This document shows, one piece after another, positions 60,678 through 64,000 of a DNA stretch of 64,000 nucleotides. This DNA comes from Paenibacillus sp. OVF10. GTDB lineage: Bacteria > Bacillota > Bacilli > Paenibacillales > Paenibacillaceae. The stretch is taken from assembly GCA_022836915.1 (NCBI GenBank), contig CP094668.1, positions 4,216,001 through 4,280,000 of the forward strand, read 5' to 3'. A program made the translations under genes and the position numbers. The notes under the pieces were generated by a model, which was given only the letters and a program-made list of their open reading frames with translations, had not been told where the DNA came from and ran no database searches. The first letter of the stretch is position 1; every line of letters begins with the position of its first letter.

Positions 60678-60845
60678 TCTGGAGGCGCTTGTTCAATTTC
60701 GAGCTCTGAACCTATACTATAGTGAGTCACTCTGACAAGATGATTGAGTTATGGAGCAGCTTGAGCATATGTAGAGTTGGATGATCCAGTGAATCAAGTA
60801 GGGTAACGTTCCTCGGTATCCAAATAAATGAGAGCGGAGATTATT

Positions 60846-61814
60846 ATGCGAAAATACATAATTGGAATTGACTTGGGTGGAACCAATATTAAGTCCTCCA
60901 TTTTCAACCTGGAGTTTCAAAAAATTCACGAAAGAAGCGCCCTTACAGAGGCAGCAAAAGGACCGTTTCATGTATTAAACCGAATCGTAGACATTATTCA
61001 AGAGATGCTATCTTCCGAGGGAATCCAGCCAGCTTCTATTCTGTGCATGGGTATGGGCATTCCTGGATTATTAGATCCGGAGCAGGGACTATCCATATTT
61101 TCACCTAATTTTTCAGACTGGGAAAACATCCATGTCGTGAACTATATGAAAAATCATTTTGAATTTCCCGTTTACATCGACAATGATGTTCGTGTAAATC
61201 TGTATGGTGAATGGCAGTTTGGTGCAGGCACCGACTATAAAAACCTGATATTGATTACGTTAGGTACCGGTCTGGGATCTGGTATTGTTAATAACGGAAA
61301 GGTTCTCTACGGTACTACATCAAGTGCAGGCGAACTCGGTCATATGAATATGTACCGGGAGGGTCGGCCTTGTCGTTGTGGAAGTTCGGGCTGTCTGGGG
61401 AGATACGTGTCTGCGATAGGAATCGTCAAAACCTTTACAGACAAGCTGGAGGAAGGCCGATCAAGTATGATTCTGGAATGGGTAGGGGAGGATTGCACGA
61501 CAATTACTGCACGTATGATCTCGGAAGCATATGATCTTGGGGATTCACTTGCTATTGAGGTTATGCATGAGACCGGAAAGATTCTCGGGTTTGGTCTTTC
61601 CAATGTAATCAATATGTTCAATCCAGAAGTAATTATTGTTGGTGGAGGAATGTCGGCAGCGGGTGATCGATTACTGAATACAGTACGTGAGACTGTTGAG
61701 AAACATGCGTTAAAGCTTTCATCCCGTGCATGTAAAATAGTGCAAGCGAAATTAGGTGGGCAAGCAGGAATGATTGGTGCGGCTGCATATGCCAAAAACA
61801 AAATATCATTATAA
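60846..61814 (+). CDS. ROK family sugar kinase (glucokinase-like)
   Basis: 322 residues, intact. The phosphate site IGIDLGGTNIKSSIF, the second ATP motif LITLGTGLGSGIV, the ROK zinc motif GELGHMNMYREGRPCRCGSS continuing CLGRY (Cys and His ligands all present), and the adenosine region PEVIIVGGGMSAAGD identify an active-looking kinase rather than a NagC-type regulator, as there is no HTH. It phosphorylates glucose or a related hexose. I chose the ATG at 60846 after CGGAG; an ATG at 60828 is in frame. Monocistronic as far as seen. Confidence 0.9.
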   Translation: MRKYIIGIDLGGTNIKSSIFNLEFQKIHERSALTEAAKGPFHVLNRIVDIIQEMLSSEGIQPASILCMGMGIPGLLDPEQGLSIFSPNFSDWENIHVVNYMKNHFEFPVYIDNDVRVNLYGEWQFGAGTDYKNLILITLGTGLGSGIVNNGKVLYGTTSSAGELGHMNMYREGRPCRCGSSGCLGRYVSAIGIVKTFTDKLEEGRSSMILEWVGEDCTTITARMISEAYDLGDSLAIEVMHETGKILGFGLSNVINMFNPEVIIVGGGMSAAGDRLLNTVRETVEKHALKLSSRACKIVQAKLGGQAGMIGAAAYAKNKISL

Positions 61815-61973
61815 AGTATCACAATATGATAATTGATCAATTATGCTTGAGAATATGTCATTGCAACATACAGTCTAAAACCTTAACTTAAAATGACAGC
61901 AGAGAACGCTAACAAGCTCGATGACGTTTATATCAATTGGACGACTAGGTTATGTGTAAACGCCCATTGGACA

Positions 61974-62009
61974 GAGTGGATGAGTGAGATTTATCTCTCC
62001 ATTCTGTTA
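61974..62009 (-). terminator. Terminator of the AraC-type gene
   Basis: CAGAGTGGATGAGTGAGAT pairs with ATCTCTCCATTCTG with small bulges, directly downstream of the minus-strand gene ending at 62012. Confidence 0.6.
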
Positions 62010-62011
62010 TG

Positions 62012-62785
62012 TCAGCCGGGCTCTTCATGTCGTTTATGAAACTGTTTAGGCGAGGAACCGGTCATTTTTTTGAATTGCCTGCAAAAATGCTCAACATTAC
62101 GGTAACCGCATCGATCGGCAATCTCTGCAACCGTATATGTATGATGTCTGAGATATTCTTTGGCCAAACGTATTCGGCTATGAATAACATCCTCCATACA
62201 CGAGAGACCAAAGGATTTCTTGTACATCAATTGCAGGTATCCCGGACTGGCGTTTATGGTCTTCGCCATTTCTGTTATTGTCCAAGGATGGCTTGGATGG
62301 TTATGAATTGCCGTTCGAAGCTTCAACAAGGGATAGTGCTGAGGACTAATATCCACTTGGACACAAGACTCAAGCAATTTATTGAACAAGGTTCGCAGCA
62401 GGCAATTGATGGTCGATTCCCGGTAATCGTTCTGAAAAGAATGCTCTGCAACAAGCAATTGGAACAGCTTATGACAATATTCCGGATCATCCAGCGGGAA
62501 AGGTGTGCCTGACGGAAGGGAGGTATCGGTTACAAACGTTTCATCACTTTCAAAACGAATCCAATCATTAATATAGCGTTCTGAACAAGCCCGATAATAT
62601 ATTTTTTGATACGGTTTGAAAAGTACGGCACAATGAGCCGGGTAATCCTTAAGTTGTCCATCAACCCAAAACTGGGCAGGGGTCTTTGTAATGACCAATA
62701 GCCAGGCATCATGCCCTTCAGGGATATCAAAAACAAAATGGTTCTGATGTACCGCGTCACATTCCACGTAAAAAATAGAGGTCAT
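62012..62785 (-). CDS. AraC family transcriptional regulator
   Basis: 257 residues, intact. An N-terminal cupin-like sensor (residues ~15-110: HDAWLLVITKTPAQFWVDG, AVLFKPYQKIYYRA) is followed by the AraC DNA-binding unit with WTITEMAKTINASPGYLQLM and VAEIADRCGYRNVEHFCRQF. GGAGAAGAACC precedes the ATG. It is divergent from a GH43 gene 135 bp away, a common layout for arabinoxylan or arabinan enzymes, so it is expected to activate that gene in response to a pentose or oligosaccharide. Confidence 0.9.
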   Translation of the reverse strand: MTSIFYVECDAVHQNHFVFDIPEGHDAWLLVITKTPAQFWVDGQLKDYPAHCAVLFKPYQKIYYRACSERYINDWIRFESDETFVTDTSLPSGTPFPLDDPEYCHKLFQLLVAEHSFQNDYRESTINCLLRTLFNKLLESCVQVDISPQHYPLLKLRTAIHNHPSHPWTITEMAKTINASPGYLQLMYKKSFGLSCMEDVIHSRIRLAKEYLRHHTYTVAEIADRCGYRNVEHFCRQFKKMTGSSPKQFHKRHEEPG

Positions 62786-62920
62786 GGTTCTTCTCCTTTC
62801 TCTTTAATTTGTAGAAATGAATAGTCACTACACTACTTAAGCTATTTTCTATTATACGAGAGTTATCTTTATTTCATAGAACGAATGTACTATTACGATT
62901 GTATGAGGAGTGTACGTTGA

Positions 62921-64000
62921 ATGAATAAACAAGGTTTGAATCCATACCTTCCACCCTGGGAATATGTCCCTGACGGCGAGCCTTACGTATTTAATGACAG
63001 AGTATATGTGTACGGTTCACATGACCGTTTTAACGGACATGCCTTCTGTCTGAACGATTATGTATGCTGGTCTGCACCCGTAAATGACCTTGGGAATTGG
63101 AGAAATGAGGGCGTGATCTACCGGAAAACAGATGATCCGCTGAATCCGGATGGCGATATGTGTCTGTATGCACCAGATGTTACGCTAGGTCCCGATGGAC
63201 GGTATTATCTGTATTACGTGCTGGATAAAGTACCCGTAGTTTCGGTGGCTGTATGTGACACACCTGCTGGCAAATTTGAATTCCATGGGTATGTACAATA
63301 TGCCGACGGCACTCGTCTGGGCGAAAGAGATGGGGATGAGCCGCAGTTCGATCCCGGCGTGATGACTGAAGGACAACATACCTATCTGTATACCGGTTTT
63401 TGTGCACCTGGAGACCAATCCAGACATGGCGCGATGGCTACGATACTCAGTTCAGACATGCTGACGATTATGGAGGAACCCGTATTTGTGATACCTAGTC
63501 AATCTTACAGCGAAGGCAGTGGTTATGAGGGACATGCATTTTTTGAGGCGCCTTCCATCCGAAAGAGAGGCGACACCTACTACCTCGTATATTCCTCTAT
63601 CGTTATGCATGAATTATGTTATGCCACAAGTCAGTTTCCAAACAAAGGATTTCAATATCAGGGCGTTATCGTAAGCAACTGCGATCTCCATATCGACTCG
63701 TACAAACCTGCCGACAAGCCCATGTATTATGGGGGCAACAACCATGGCAGCATAGTCGAGATCAATGGAGACTGGTATATCTTTTATCACCGTCATACCA
63801 ATGGGGACGCATTCAACCGGCAGGGCTGTATCGAGAAGATATTTTTTCAGGAGGACGGAAGAATTCTTCAGGTGGAAATGACCTCCTGCGGCCCAAATGG
63901 TAGACCGTTAGAAGGAAAAGGTGAGTACCCTGCATATCTTGCATGCAATCTTTTTACCCAGGATGATCAGAGCTATACTGGAGGTTTCGGAGCAGGAGCC
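62921..64000 (+). CDS. Glycoside hydrolase family 43 enzyme (partial, runs off window)
   Basis: 360 codons are present without a break. MNKQGLNPYLPPWEYVPDGE leads into the GH43 propeller: EPYVFNDRVYVYGSHDRFNG (first Asp site), MCLYAPDVTLGPDGRYYLYY (APD), DEPQFDPGVMTEGQHTYLYT (second acid) and EAPSIRKRGDTYYLVYSS (EAPS, the general acid). No signal peptide, so the enzyme is cytoplasmic and acts on imported oligosaccharides. GGAG lies about 12 bases before the ATG. The C-terminal accessory domain lies outside the window. Confidence 0.9.
   Translation, partial: MNKQGLNPYLPPWEYVPDGEPYVFNDRVYVYGSHDRFNGHAFCLNDYVCWSAPVNDLGNWRNEGVIYRKTDDPLNPDGDMCLYAPDVTLGPDGRYYLYYVLDKVPVVSVAVCDTPAGKFEFHGYVQYADGTRLGERDGDEPQFDPGVMTEGQHTYLYTGFCAPGDQSRHGAMATILSSDMLTIMEEPVFVIPSQSYSEGSGYEGHAFFEAPSIRKRGDTYYLVYSSIVMHELCYATSQFPNKGFQYQGVIVSNCDLHIDSYKPADKPMYYGGNNHGSIVEINGDWYIFYHRHTNGDAFNRQGCIEKIFFQEDGRILQVEMTSCGPNGRPLEGKGEYPAYLACNLFTQDDQSYTGGFGAGA

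Noticed and set aside
61815..61973. Gap after the ROK kinase gene as a possible RNA gene
   Set aside because: No stable structure or conserved element could be recognised; nothing is supported there beyond the terminator at its right edge.

Overview
The window reads as chromosomal DNA of a spore-forming, low-to-middle GC Firmicute, most likely Paenibacillus. The reasons are two Ger spore-germinant receptor operons, an LplB/LplC-type sugar importer with a YesM/YesN two-component pair, a copper-amine-oxidase-domain surface protein, a CBO0543-type membrane protein, several AraC regulators, and strong AGGAGG-type ribosome binding sites. I saw no rRNA, tRNA, CRISPR array, insertion sequence or phage gene.

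Layout. 1-4.7 kb: MATE pump with divergent TetR, EamA exporter with divergent AraC, VOC protein, and a SufR-like cysteine-rich regulator. 4.8-11.2 kb: export/resistance block (MFS pump, HxlR regulator, HesB-type Fe-S protein, second MFS pump, MGT-type glycosyltransferase, Bcr/CflA pump). 11.3-12.9 kb: WYL regulator divergent from a GyrI-like protein. 13-16.6 kb: gerA-gerB-gerC on the minus strand. 16.9-22.3 kb: secreted copper-amine-oxidase/PKD protein, SecA2 and a methyltransferase. 22.4-38.3 kb: a carbohydrate locus (lplB, lplC, binding lipoprotein, yesM, yesN, FAD-dependent oxidoreductase, SGNH esterase, and a 1,686-residue secreted protein with golvesin-like repeats). 38.7-44.7 kb: CDF cation pump, ferritin-like protein, two small membrane proteins, alkaline phosphatase and a GH43 enzyme. 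45-50.1 kb: ArsR-type regulator with a CoA-disulfide reductase/rhodanese/TusA/DsrE2 fusion, then arsR-arsB-arsC. 50.3-52.7 kb: MerR and an MFS pump lying between two copies of the arsC 3' region. 52.8-56.7 kb: a second ger operon (A-C-B order). 56.9-60.6 kb: TetR with a dehydrogenase, a luciferase-family monooxygenase and an alpha/beta hydrolase. 60.8-64 kb: ROK sugar kinase, AraC regulator and a GH43 gene cut by the window edge.

Twenty-six genes are broken by single-base indels, 34 events in all. Almost every one is a one-base deletion, usually inside a homopolymer, and adding that base restores a full-length family member with a codon count divisible by three. I therefore treat them as probable base-calling errors and annotate each gene across its whole restored span, giving the break point.

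The most interesting non-obvious signals are three. A ~40-base element with an extended -10 at matching spacing lies upstream of both lplB and the giant golvesin-domain gene, tying the 16-kb carbohydrate locus into one putative regulon. A ~377-bp direct repeat of the arsC 3' end plus its terminator flanks the MerR/MFS cassette and supplies the last codons of the pump. A SufR-like regulator sits divergent, across a pair of matching inverted repeats, from an operon that contains a HesB-type Fe-S protein.
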